A stretch of DNA of 64,000 nucleotides from Labrys miyagiensis (GTDB lineage: Bacteria; Pseudomonadota; Alphaproteobacteria; Rhizobiales; Labraceae): NCBI RefSeq assembly GCF_030160835.1, contig NZ_BSPC01000054.1, positions 223,153-287,152 of the forward strand. Reading direction: 5' to 3'. Each line of letters opens with the position of its first letter. The stretch's first letter is position 1. Position numbers and translations under genes: made by a program. The notes below the pieces were generated by a model. That model was not told where the DNA came from. It worked only from the letters and a program-made list of their open reading frames with translations, and did not search any database. This document shows, in pieces, positions 17,567 through 26,200 of this stretch.

Positions 17567-19633
17567 TCAGAAATAGAGCGGATGATCCTCGAGCGCCAAG
17601 GCGATCACGCGCAGCGAGGCGGCGGCCTGGAGGTGGATGTTGGGGCTGGCGTCGGTAGCGCTTGAGGCCGCCAAGGTGCGCAAGGCGTCGATCATGTCGC
17701 GCAGGGTCTTGGCGTGTGGGCCGCGGATGGCCAGGAGCTTGGCGAGGCGCACGAGCATGGCGCTCACCTCGCCGGCATGGGCGGCCTCGAGTTGGCTGTC
17801 GCGGATGAAGCGGCGCAGGCGCAGGATCTCCAGCCCCATGGTCACGGCGGCGAGGCTGCCGTCGAGCACATATTGCGCCTTGGCGCCGACGCGCTCCAGT
17901 GGGGCCATCAATTGGTTTATGCGGTCATAGGCGAGACTCTCGAAGGCCGAGGGCTTGGGCAGGCGCTCATGCAGGCATAGCCGCGTGAGGTCGGCGCGGA
18001 AGGCTTCCACTACACGCTCGACCACGCTTTCCGGCCGGCGCGGCAGCACCACGGCGAAGATGCCGACGCTGAGCAGGATGCCGCCCAGCACGGCGATCGC
18101 CTCGTTCAGGAAGGGCCAGGGCTGCGCCACCATGGGCTGGCGCGGATTGACGAAGAGCAGGAAGTTGATGGCGAAGGAGGTGGCGATGCTGGTGTAGCGC
18201 GGATTGGCCATGGCCAGCGCCACCGGGACAAGCACGAGCGCGATGAGCAGCAGCAGCCAGAACAGGCCCTGTAGCTCCGGCAAGAGGACCTGCCCCACGA
18301 GGAAGGCCGCCGGCACCGAAAAAGCCGCTCCCTTCAGGAATTCGAGGGAGGAGCGCATCGGGTTGGGCATGGTGGCGAACAGGCTCGACACCACCGCGAC
18401 CATCACCGCGGCGCCGGCGAGATCGGCCCAGCGCGTCGCGATCCAGTAGGCGGTGACGACGGCTGTGGCGATGGCGGCGCGCACGGCATTGACGAAGGCG
18501 ACATTCTGGTCGCGGTCGATGGTAAGCGTCGGCAGCTTCCATTGGCCGGGCGGGCCGGGAGGATCTGGCGCGCGCAGGCGCAAAGCGGTGAGGCCCTCCA
18601 GCACGAGGCTGAGAGCTGCGAGGAACTCGATCAGCAGCGTGATGCGGGCGGCCGCTGCGGCGCGATCCTCGCCCGGCTGAAGCGGGGCGGTGCGCATCGC
18701 CTCGGATTCGCGGGTGAGTTCGTCGATCTGGCGCAACCAGGGCCTGGCATCCTCGACCAGCCAGTCGCGCTGCACGAGGCCGTCCAGCATGGCCTTGACG
18801 CGGCCCAGCAGCGGGCGCCAGCTCGAGTCGGGCGCGCTCGCATGGGCGAGGAGCGTGTGGATGGCCGAGATCGCCGAGAGCATGTGGCCGATCGTATGCC
18901 GGGCCATGCGGCCATGGGTCACCAGCCCCGGCGCCTCGATGCGGGCATAGGCGCGCATGCCGGCCAGCGCCTCGATGTCGACGATCAGCCTTTGGTAGCG
19001 GGCGTCGAGCTCGGGTTTGGCGGTGCCGCCGATGGCGCCGGCGCTGTAGCGGGCAATGTCGCGCAGGCCCGCGCCGACGCGCTCGACCAGCACGTCGCGG
19101 GCGAGCTGGGGCATGAAGAAGCGCCCGGCAATGCCGGCGCAGGTGATGCCGAGCATGATCTCGATGCAGCGCGCGGCGGCAAGATCGGTGACGAGATGGG
19201 GATTGTCGAAGGCGGGCAGGCCGATGATGGCGGCGGTATAGCCGGCCAGCACCGCGCCATAGGATTCGGGATTGCGCAGCACCGAGGCGACATAGGTGCA
19301 CACCGCGATCCACACAGTGAGCAGGCCGACATAGGCGACATGCTCTGTGCCGGTGGCCTTGACCATCGTCACCGAGGCGAGCGCGCCGATCAGGGTGCCG
19401 GCGAGGCGGAACAGGCCCTTGGCCAGCACCATGCCAGCGACGGGCTGGCTGACGATGAACACCGTCATCATCGCCCATTGCGGCTGCCCAAGGCCAAGCA
19501 GATAGGCGATGACCAGCGCGACGAGGCCCACCAGCGTCGTGCGCAGCGCAAAGATCCAGTCCGCCCGAGGCGGCAGGGACACATGCGGCACCAGGACGGC
19601 AAAGCGCGAACGGAGGGAGGCAGGACTGGGCAT
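17567..19633 (-). CDS. FUSC family inner-membrane transporter-like protein
   Basis: A 688-residue protein with the duplicated FUSC architecture. An N-terminal membrane half (FALRTTLVGLVALVIAYLLG, then MTVFIVSQPVAGMVLAKGLF) is followed by a soluble helical segment of about 180 residues. A second membrane half follows (VRAAIATAVVTAYWIATRWA, ALVLVPVALAMANPRYTSIA). The C-terminal soluble tail is helical. The family includes AaeB and fusaric acid resistance proteins, thought to export aromatic acids, usually with an HlyD-type periplasmic adaptor. No adaptor gene is adjacent here, so this may work alone or with an unlinked partner. Confidence 0.85.
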   Translation of the reverse strand: MPSPASLRSRFAVLVPHVSLPPRADWIFALRTTLVGLVALVIAYLLGLGQPQWAMMTVFIVSQPVAGMVLAKGLFRLAGTLIGALASVTMVKATGTEHVAYVGLLTVWIAVCTYVASVLRNPESYGAVLAGYTAAIIGLPAFDNPHLVTDLAAARCIEIMLGITCAGIAGRFFMPQLARDVLVERVGAGLRDIARYSAGAIGGTAKPELDARYQRLIVDIEALAGMRAYARIEAPGLVTHGRMARHTIGHMLSAISAIHTLLAHASAPDSSWRPLLGRVKAMLDGLVQRDWLVEDARPWLRQIDELTRESEAMRTAPLQPGEDRAAAAARITLLIEFLAALSLVLEGLTALRLRAPDPPGPPGQWKLPTLTIDRDQNVAFVNAVRAAIATAVVTAYWIATRWADLAGAAVMVAVVSSLFATMPNPMRSSLEFLKGAAFSVPAAFLVGQVLLPELQGLFWLLLLIALVLVPVALAMANPRYTSIATSFAINFLLFVNPRQPMVAQPWPFLNEAIAVLGGILLSVGIFAVVLPRRPESVVERVVEAFRADLTRLCLHERLPKPSAFESLAYDRINQLMAPLERVGAKAQYVLDGSLAAVTMGLEILRLRRFIRDSQLEAAHAGEVSAMLVRLAKLLAIRGPHAKTLRDMIDALRTLAASSATDASPNIHLQAAASLRVIALALEDHPLYF

Positions 19634-19741
19634 GCTTACGGGAATAGAGGCTCAGCGGGCGAATTGGAACCGGGCGCGAGAGGGAAATCTAGCGTGAGGC
19701 AGAGGCACCAACTTTGCCGGAGGGAGAGGAGGCCAAAACTC

Positions 19742-19821
19742 GGAGTGTCGATCACCGATCGACATCTTCCACTCCTGCAGACGTGCTGCTTCCAAGGATG
19801 TCGATCGGTGATCGACACTCC
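19742..19821. repeat. Perfect 25-bp inverted repeat
   Basis: Left arm 19742-19766 begins GGAGTGTCGATC. Right arm 19797-19821 is its exact reverse complement, ending GATCGACACTCC, with a 30-base loop. A related but imperfect pair sits at 61524-61643. It lies between the FUSC gene and the small protein at 19847, and could act as a hairpin terminator or as a mobile palindromic repeat. Confidence 0.7.
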
Positions 19822-19846
19822 ATCCCCACGTTCCCATCCAAAAGCA

Positions 19847-20020
19847 TCAAGGCGTTTTCCCCGGAGGACCATCCGGCCCGGGCTGCAGGTTCCTGAGCGG
19901 CACATCCACGCTCATTGGCCGCGTGGCCGGTCTCACATAGGTACCCAGCGCATAGACGATGCCATATCCGGCAAGCCCGGTTATAGCGAGGATAAGCAGG
20001 AAACGGAGCAGACTGGGCAT
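19847..20020 (-). CDS. Small single-pass membrane protein, hypothetical
   Basis: 57 residues from the ATG at 20020. One membrane segment (LLRFLLILAITGLAGYGIVY) is followed by a conserved-looking short tail VRPATRPMSVDVPLRNLQP. Such a short protein next to the divergent aroK gene is, as I recall, common in Rhizobiales, which supports it as a real gene. Function is unknown. A longer frame upstream would overlap the aroK promoter region and is less likely. Confidence 0.65.
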   Translation of the reverse strand: MPSLLRFLLILAITGLAGYGIVYALGTYVRPATRPMSVDVPLRNLQPGPDGPPGKTP

Positions 20021-20150
20021 TGGGAACCTGGAGATTTCAGCCGCACAATACTGTGCGAATCCGGGCGGAGCTATGTCTTCGGCGCGGCCATACAACGAAT
20101 GAAATGTGGGAAACCCTTGCGTCCCGGCCCGTCTCCGGTTCTATAGAAAC

Positions 20151-20810
20151 ATGACTTTGTTGATGCAGGACGAAATGGGCGGCGTTGCGACATCTCTTGC
20201 TCCGGCCGAACGCGAGAAGAAGCTGACGCAGGCCCTCGCAGGCCGATCGGTCGTGCTGGTGGGCATGATGGGCGCGGGAAAGAGCGCGGTGGGCAAGCGC
20301 CTGGCAGGCCGGCTCGGGCTTGAATTCCGCGACGCCGATGCCGAGATCGAGGAAGCGGCCAAGAAGACCATCGCTGAGATCTTCGCCAGCGACGGCGAGA
20401 CCTTTTTCCGCGACAAGGAGCGGCGCGTCATCGCCCGACTGCTTTCCTGCGAGGAGCCGATCGTGCTGGCGACCGGCGGCGGCGCCTATATGAACAGCGA
20501 GACCCGGGCCCTGATCGCCGGATGCAGCGTCTCGATCTGGCTGAAGGCCGAATTCGACGTGCTGATGCGCCGCGTGCGCCGCAAGCTGACCCGGCCGCTG
20601 CTGCAGAACCCCGATCCCGAGGGCACGCTGAAAAAGCTGATCGACCTGCGCTACCCCATCTATGCCGAGGCGGATGTCACCGTCCTGTCGCGGGATGTGG
20701 CGCATGACATGGTGCTGGAGGATGTGATCTCCGCCCTCGAAACCTATCTCAAGCTCCGGGATCCTGCGATGCCGGAGCTGAACGCCCAGAAGCCGGACTC
20801 CCTCGCATGA
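20151..20810 (+). CDS. aroK: Shikimate kinase
   Basis: 219 residues from ATG 20151. Walker A is VLVGMMGAGKSAVGKRLAGR (Lys44), the shikimate-binding Asp is in FRDADAEIEEAA, and ASDGETFFRDKERRVI and VLATGGGAYM follow the family. The LID arginines are in RRKLTRPLLQNPDP. It phosphorylates shikimate with ATP in chorismate synthesis. The N-terminal 30 residues are longer than in E. coli AroK, as in other alphaproteobacteria. It overlaps aroB by four bases (ATGA), a tight operon with the enzyme two steps before dehydroshikimate reduction. Confidence 0.95.
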   Translation: MTLLMQDEMGGVATSLAPAEREKKLTQALAGRSVVLVGMMGAGKSAVGKRLAGRLGLEFRDADAEIEEAAKKTIAEIFASDGETFFRDKERRVIARLLSCEEPIVLATGGGAYMNSETRALIAGCSVSIWLKAEFDVLMRRVRRKLTRPLLQNPDPEGTLKKLIDLRYPIYAEADVTVLSRDVAHDMVLEDVISALETYLKLRDPAMPELNAQKPDSLA

Positions 20811-21940
20811 GCACGCCGATCACCGTTCCCGTCGTCCTGGGAGCGCGCTCCTACGAGATTCTCATAGGACCGGGCCTGCTGCCCGAAGCCGGCGCCCGCA
20901 TCGCTGCCCTGGCGCCACAGGCGCGGCTCGCCATCGTCACCGACGAGAATGTCGCCGCCCTGCATCTTGCCACCCTCACCGCCAGCCTCGACAAGGCCGG
21001 TCTTGCGCACCAAACCATCGTGGTGAAGCCGGGCGAAGCCTCCAAGAGCTACGCCACCTTCGCCGAGGTCTGCGACGGGCTGCTCGCCACCAGGGTCGAG
21101 CGCGGCGATTTCGTCATCGCCTTCGGCGGCGGCGTGATCGGCGATCTCGCCGGCTTTGCCGCGGCGGTGATCCGGCGCGGCATGCGCTTCATCCAGATCC
21201 CGACCAGCCTGCTCGCCCAGGTCGATTCCTCCGTCGGCGGCAAGACCGGCATCAATTCGCGCCACGGCAAGAACCTGGTCGGCGCCTTCCACCAGCCGAG
21301 CCTGGTGCTGGCTGACACCAGCGTACTCGACACGCTCTCGAAGCGCGAATTCCGCGCCGGCTACGCCGAGGTTGCCAAATATGGCCTGATCAACGATGCA
21401 CCCTTCTTCCTCTGGCTGGAGCGCAACTGGCGGGACGTGATGGCCGGTGGAAAGGCGCGCGAAGAAGCGATCGCCGTCTCCTGCCGCTCCAAGGCCGGCA
21501 TCGTGGCGCGCGACGAAACCGAGACGGGCGAACGCGCCCTCCTCAATCTCGGCCATACCTTCGGCCATGCGCTGGAGGCGTTGACGGGCTATAATTCGAA
21601 GCGCCTCGTGCATGGCGAAGGCGTTTCGATCGGCATGGTGCTCGCCCATGAATTCTCGGCGCGCCTCGGCCTGTGCTCGCAGGAAATGCCCTCGCGTGTC
21701 GCCGGCCATCTGGCCGAAGCCGGCCTGCCCACCCGCATCGACCAGGTGCCGGGCGGCGTGGGCACGGCGGCGGAGTTGATGAACGCCATCACGCAGGACA
21801 AGAAGGTCAAGCGCGGCAAGCTCACCTTCATCCTCACGCGCGGCCTTGGCGAGAGCTTCATCGCCAACGACGTCGACCCGGCCGCGGTGACGGGGTTTTT
21901 GGAAGAGAAGCTGGCCGACGCTCAAAAAGTGGGCGCGTGA
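20807..21940 (+). CDS. aroB: 3-dehydroquinate synthase
   Basis: 377 residues, full length. NAD-binding features are AFGGGVIGDLAGFAAAVIRR and the loop TSLLAQVDSSVGGKTGINS. The metal-binding Glu is in AGYAEVAKYGLI, and the histidines are in LNLGHTFGHALEAL and LVHGEGVSIGM. It converts DAHP to 3-dehydroquinate, the second shikimate step, in the cytoplasm. Its start is inside the aroK stop. Confidence 0.97.
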   Translation: MSTPITVPVVLGARSYEILIGPGLLPEAGARIAALAPQARLAIVTDENVAALHLATLTASLDKAGLAHQTIVVKPGEASKSYATFAEVCDGLLATRVERGDFVIAFGGGVIGDLAGFAAAVIRRGMRFIQIPTSLLAQVDSSVGGKTGINSRHGKNLVGAFHQPSLVLADTSVLDTLSKREFRAGYAEVAKYGLINDAPFFLWLERNWRDVMAGGKAREEAIAVSCRSKAGIVARDETETGERALLNLGHTFGHALEALTGYNSKRLVHGEGVSIGMVLAHEFSARLGLCSQEMPSRVAGHLAEAGLPTRIDQVPGGVGTAAELMNAITQDKKVKRGKLTFILTRGLGESFIANDVDPAAVTGFLEEKLADAQKVGA

Positions 21941-21975
21941 GCGATGGCCGCTGACTTGATTTCGGAAAGGCTCAA

Positions 21976-22270
21976 CGCGAAAAGCCTCCCCCACGAAGCT
22001 GGCTATGGCATGCACATATCTCGATACGGGCAGGAAGAGCGGGGGAATCCTTCCCCGCCTTCGGGGAAGGTGTCATTGCGAAGCAATGACGGAAGGGGGA
22101 GGGCGGCGCGACAGGACCGATTTGGGCGAGCAAGGCGCCACTCTACCCCTTCCGACCTCACTGCGTTCGGCCACCTTCCCCGCAGTCGGGGAAGGATTTT
22201 CGCGCCCCGTTCAACGATGCTGAGATATGTGCATGCCATGGCCAGCTTCGTGGGGGAGGTTTCTCGCGTG
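21976..22270. repeat. Long palindromic intergenic element (~290 bp)
   Basis: Terminal arms 21985-22022 and 22222-22259 are reverse complements with one mismatch in 38. The similarity continues imperfectly outward to about 21976 and 22270. Inside are smaller hairpins: CCCCGCCTTCGGGG near 22050, GTCATTGCGAAGCAATGAC near 22072, and CCCCGCAGTCGGGG near 22183. There is no coding potential. It looks like a composite REP/MITE-type element between aroB and the corC-like gene. Confidence 0.75.
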
Positions 22271-22302
22271 GCGCCCTTCCCGCCCAGGGGCATATAGACG
22301 CC

Positions 22303-23589
22303 ATGACCGCCCAGATGTGGTTCTCTATTCTCATCGTCTTCCTGCTGCTCCTGGCGGGCTTCTTCTTCGCAGGCTCCGAGACGGCGCTGACGGCGGCCTC
22401 ACGCGCGCGCCTCCTGGCGCTCGAAAGGCACGGCAACCGGGCCGCCAAGGTCGTCAACCAGTTACTCGACATCCGCGAGGCGATGATCGGTTCGCTTCTG
22501 GTCGGCACCAGCATCGTCAACACGGCGGCGGCGGCGCTGACCACGGGCATCCTGCTCGACATTTTCGGCGATGTCGGCATCTTCTACGCCACCATCGTCA
22601 TCTCGGTGCTGACGATCGTCTTCGTCGAGATCCTGCCCAAGACCATCGCCATCAATTTCCCCGAACGCTTCTCGCTCGCGGTGGCCTGGCCGGTGCGCAT
22701 CGTGGTCATCGTCTTCTCCCCGCTGACCACGGCGCTCGGCTGGCTGGTGCGCGGCATCCTGCTCCTGTTTGGCCTGCGCATTGGCGAGCACACCTCGATC
22801 CTCTCCGCGGCGGACGAGTTGCGCGGCACCGTCGACCTCCTGCACAAGGAAGGGTCGGTGGAGAAGACCGACCGCGACATGTTCGGTGGCCTGATCGACC
22901 TGCAGGAGCTGACGGTGGGCGACGTCATGGTCCACCGCACCACCATGCTGTCGGTCGATATCGACGAGGATCCCAGCCACATCGTGCAGAGTGTGCTGGC
23001 GGCCCCCTATACGCGCATCCCGGTCTGGAAGGACACGCCCGAGAACATCATCGGCGTGCTGCATGCCAAGGACCTCCTGCGTGCCCTTGACGCCGCCGGC
23101 AACGATCCCGGCAAGCTCGACCTCGAAGAGATCGCCCTGCCCGCCTGGTTCGTGCCCGACACCACCTCGCTCGCCGACCAGTTGCGCTCCTTCCGCCGCA
23201 AGAAGATGCATTTCGCCTTCGTGGTCGACGAATATGGCTCGGTGCAGGGCATCGTCACGCTCGAGGACATCATCGAGGAAATCGTCGGCGACATCTCCGA
23301 CGAGCACGACGTGGCGGTGAGCGGCGTGCGCCCGCAGGCCGATGGCGCCGTGAATGTCGACGGCTCGGTGCCGATCCGCGATCTCAACCGCGCCATGGAC
23401 TGGAGCCTGCCGGACGAGGAAGCCACCACCATTGCCGGCCTCGTCATCCATGAAGCGCGCACCATCCCTGAGGCCGGGCAGACCTTCACCTTCTACGGCT
23501 ACCGCTTCCAGATCCTGCGCAAGCAGAAGAACCGGATTGCTTCGCTGCGGATCACGCCTGTCGACACCGCGGTGGCCAAGGCCGAGTGA
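22303..23589 (+). CDS. HlyC/CorC (CNNM) family membrane protein with CBS domains
   Basis: 428 residues. An N-terminal DUF21/CNNM membrane domain (residues 1-190) has hydrophobic segments LIVFLLLLAGFFFAGSETAL and IVISVLTIVFVEILPKTIAI. A paired CBS module follows (VGDVMVHRTTMLSVDIDEDP; MHFAFVVDEYGSVQGIVTLEDII). The C-terminal CorC_HlyC domain (DGSVPIRDLNRAMDWSLPDE; FTFYGYRFQILRKQKNRIAS) is present. The family is implicated in Mg2+/Co2+ export. The 3' end resembles a fragment at 26578-26663. This position after aroKB is, to my knowledge, typical of Rhizobiales. Confidence 0.92.
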   Translation: MTAQMWFSILIVFLLLLAGFFFAGSETALTAASRARLLALERHGNRAAKVVNQLLDIREAMIGSLLVGTSIVNTAAAALTTGILLDIFGDVGIFYATIVISVLTIVFVEILPKTIAINFPERFSLAVAWPVRIVVIVFSPLTTALGWLVRGILLLFGLRIGEHTSILSAADELRGTVDLLHKEGSVEKTDRDMFGGLIDLQELTVGDVMVHRTTMLSVDIDEDPSHIVQSVLAAPYTRIPVWKDTPENIIGVLHAKDLLRALDAAGNDPGKLDLEEIALPAWFVPDTTSLADQLRSFRRKKMHFAFVVDEYGSVQGIVTLEDIIEEIVGDISDEHDVAVSGVRPQADGAVNVDGSVPIRDLNRAMDWSLPDEEATTIAGLVIHEARTIPEAGQTFTFYGYRFQILRKQKNRIASLRITPVDTAVAKAE

Positions 23590-23652
23590 GGTTCATGCCG
23601 GTGGAAATGCGCCGGCATGGCGATGGAATGGCTGCTGCCACCCCGCCGCGTC

Positions 23653-23734
23653 GAGAGCAAAATGCGTTGACACTGGAGCAGATCTCCAAACGAACTTTTT
23701 TGGTATCAAAAGCATTTTGCGATTCTTGGTGATT
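23653..23734 (-). repeat. Interspersed ~80-bp repeat, copy B (reverse orientation)
   Basis: Read on the minus strand, it starts AATCACCAAGAATCGCAAAA and ends GCATTTTGCTCTC, the same end blocks as copies at 1555, 44920 and 45541. It occupies the gap between the corC-like gene and the caspase gene. Confidence 0.65.
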
Positions 23735-23758
23735 CTGTGTGAAGACAAAACGCTCAAA

Positions 23759-26200
23759 TCAACTAGGGCCCGTCGTACCCCCTCCCCTACCTCCTCCGGA
23801 ATTGCCGGATCCATGGGTGGTGCCGTTGTTGCCGTTGTTGCCGTTGCCGTTCCCCTGGCCGCCTGTGCCCTGATCGTAAAGAATGCGCGGGCCGGTTACA
23901 TCCGGTGGCGGCGGTGTGAAGATCACCTGCGGCTCGACACGGAATTTCTTGCGCGGCGGCGGTGTGACCGCGACCTTGCGCACCGGCGGGAGCACAACTT
24001 CCATCTTGTCGCCCTTCGGCAGGCCACACGGATCGAAGGAGTATTGCCACTGCCTTCCATTCGGATCCAGCGCCGCCATGAGGCCGGCATAGTGTCTGGC
24101 CCTCTCCGGATCGCGCACATCCACGGGCCCCCTGGCATAGATCCAGGCCAGATTTGAGGCGGCGTAATAATCACCGCGCTCGGCGCCGGTCTCGAACCAG
24201 CCGATTGCCGTTGGCAGGTCCTTTTTGACGCCATTGCCGTTGAAATACATGGTCCCGATCGTGGTGGGGGCGTAGGGATGTGCCTTGTCGGTGGCGGTCT
24301 TCAAGAGCCCCATTGCGGTGGCGGCGTCGCGGGTCACGCCCTTGCCCTCCAGATAGGCGACACCCAGGTTGCGCATGCCGCAAACATCGTTGCGCACCAG
24401 GGCAGCCTGGAAGAACTTGGCGCCGCGTGTGGGATCGGCCGGCACGTTCTGGCCGTAATAATACATGGCGCCGAGCGTATTCATCGCGGAGGTGTTGCCG
24501 AGTTCGACGGCCTGGCCGATGAGCTTGACGCCATCGGCGACGGACTTGGGAGTTCCCCGCCCAAGGGTGCGGTTGCGGCCATAATCCAGCATGGCGTAGG
24601 CGTCGACGCCGGCGCCTTTCTTGAAGAGCTGGTTGGCAACCGTCAGGTTTTGCGGTTCCCCGGCACCGCGCTCGGCCAGGATGCCCAAGCCATGATAAGC
24701 GCGGATATAGCCGGCATCGGCCGCGGCCTTGAATTGCTCGCTCGCCCCGGCCACGTCGTTGTCGGCGAGCTTGGCGCGGCCGAGTTCATATTTGTAGCGC
24801 GCGATCCCGGGAAACTTCGCAACGGCCTGGCTGCAGGCCGCAATGGCCGCCTTGGCATCGATCTCGTTCGGCAGTTTGCCGGCGGTCACGCCCTCGGGAT
24901 CGAGCGGCTCGCCGGCCAGGGCGTCGCAGGCCGGCACGAAGGGCTCGATCCGGCCTGTCACGACCTGACTGTCACCACCAGGCTGCTCGACTTTGAGCTG
25001 GATGGTTTGCACCTTGCCTTCCGAACCGATGGCGGGCTCGAAGCTCACGGCTCGAAGGGCATTCTGGTCAATGATATCGCCCTCGCCGAGGGGCTTGCCG
25101 TTGAGGTAGAGCACCCCGCGGCTCGGGGCGGCGGCGACTTGGATCTCGGCGCCGGTGGCGTCGCGGATGAGTGGAAGGTCGTCGAGCATCGCCACCTCGC
25201 CGATGCCGATCGGCACGCGGCGCGGCTTGCTGAAGGTCTCATCCAGGAGAGCCGCCATCTGCACCGGGGCGGCCTGCGGCGACTCGGCAGTGGCCGTATC
25301 CTGCCTCGGCGCGGGGCCGATTTTCACCGCGCCTGCATTCGCGGTCTGCACCGGTTTCACCGGCTCGATATGGATGACCGGCTTGGCCAGGTAGACGGGC
25401 TGCGTCAATGTGCTCATCAGCCAGGGGCGCTGGCGCTCATGGGTCGCCTGCCAGACATCCTGCGTCACCTCATCGAGGGCCTTCTGCACATCGACGCCAA
25501 GCGTGAAGGAATATTTGAGCATGGAGGCGGTGAAAGGCGACTTGTCGCCCGCGCCGTCCTCGGCCACCGCGCCGGGCTGCGTCGAATAGGCGACGAAACT
25601 CCCCGGGAAACTGGTCAGGGGCGCAAGGCCGACGCCGGCGACCGCCATCTGCTTCTTCGGCCCCACAAGGTAGGAACGCGCCTGGAAGGGGTTGTTCCGG
25701 CAGGAATCGAGATAGACCAGTTGCGTCTTGGAGTATTGCCGCATGGCGAGCAGGATCGTCTGAACCTGGATGGTTTCGATTTCGAGATCGGCCGGATCCT
25801 TCAGCTTGGCATCGATGGGAATGATGCGGTTGTCGCCCCCGACCTGGATGCCGTGGCCGGAATAATAGAGCAGGCTGAGGTCGGAGCCCTTCAGGGACTG
25901 GATGAAGAGCCGCATGGCCTCGTCGAAGTCCTTGCGCTTGAGATCGAGAACCGAGATCACCTGGAAGCCCTGGCGCGTCAGGGCTTCCGCCACGGCGCGG
26001 GCGTCATTGTCGGGATTGTTGAGCGGCGGCACCACCGTGTAGTTGCTGTTGCCGACAACGAAGGCGATGCGCCGTTCCGCCGCGTTGGCGCTCGGCGTAA
26101 TGGCCAGCGTCACAGCCGCGAGCGCCGCCAGCGGCAGAGTGGCTTTCCGGGCAAAGCAAGGACGACCGGCGGGATCTCGATTCGAGATGAGCGCTGCCAT
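23759..26200 (-). CDS. Secreted caspase-like (peptidase C14) protein with Sel1 repeats
   Basis: 813 residues from the ATG at 26200, preceded by GGAGG. A signal peptide (LPLAALAAVTLAITPSANAA) ends near residue 41. The caspase p20 domain spans ~43-280, with the His in LLYYSGHGIQ (His116) and the Cys in QLVYLDSCRNNPF (Cys167). A middle beta-rich region (GIGEVAMLDDLPLIRDATG) leads to TPR/Sel1-like repeats from ~500 to 720 (YIRAYHGLGILAERGAG, AMNTLGAMYYYGQNVP, APTTIGTMYFNGNGVKKDLP). The C-terminus is Pro-rich then Gly/Asn/Thr-rich low-complexity sequence. Alphaproteobacteria often carry such exported metacaspase/paracaspase homologues. Substrates are unknown; Sel1 repeats suggest protein-protein contacts in the periplasm or envelope. 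Confidence 0.88.
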   Translation of the reverse strand: MAALISNRDPAGRPCFARKATLPLAALAAVTLAITPSANAAERRIAFVVGNSNYTVVPPLNNPDNDARAVAEALTRQGFQVISVLDLKRKDFDEAMRLFIQSLKGSDLSLLYYSGHGIQVGGDNRIIPIDAKLKDPADLEIETIQVQTILLAMRQYSKTQLVYLDSCRNNPFQARSYLVGPKKQMAVAGVGLAPLTSFPGSFVAYSTQPGAVAEDGAGDKSPFTASMLKYSFTLGVDVQKALDEVTQDVWQATHERQRPWLMSTLTQPVYLAKPVIHIEPVKPVQTANAGAVKIGPAPRQDTATAESPQAAPVQMAALLDETFSKPRRVPIGIGEVAMLDDLPLIRDATGAEIQVAAAPSRGVLYLNGKPLGEGDIIDQNALRAVSFEPAIGSEGKVQTIQLKVEQPGGDSQVVTGRIEPFVPACDALAGEPLDPEGVTAGKLPNEIDAKAAIAACSQAVAKFPGIARYKYELGRAKLADNDVAGASEQFKAAADAGYIRAYHGLGILAERGAGEPQNLTVANQLFKKGAGVDAYAMLDYGRNRTLGRGTPKSVADGVKLIGQAVELGNTSAMNTLGAMYYYGQNVPADPTRGAKFFQAALVRNDVCGMRNLGVAYLEGKGVTRDAATAMGLLKTATDKAHPYAPTTIGTMYFNGNGVKKDLPTAIGWFETGAERGDYYAASNLAWIYARGPVDVRDPERARHYAGLMAALDPNGRQWQYSFDPCGLPKGDKMEVVLPPVRKVAVTPPPRKKFRVEPQVIFTPPPPDVTGPRILYDQGTGGQGNGNGNNGNNGTTHGSGNSGGGRGGGTTGPS

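Noticed and set aside
18542-20146. Long frame opposite the FUSC gene
   Set aside because: It is antisense to a clear membrane protein gene, with Gly/Ala/Arg/His-rich shadow composition.
22003-22293. Short coding frames in the aroB-corC gap
   Set aside because: They lie entirely in the palindromic element and have repeat-derived composition.
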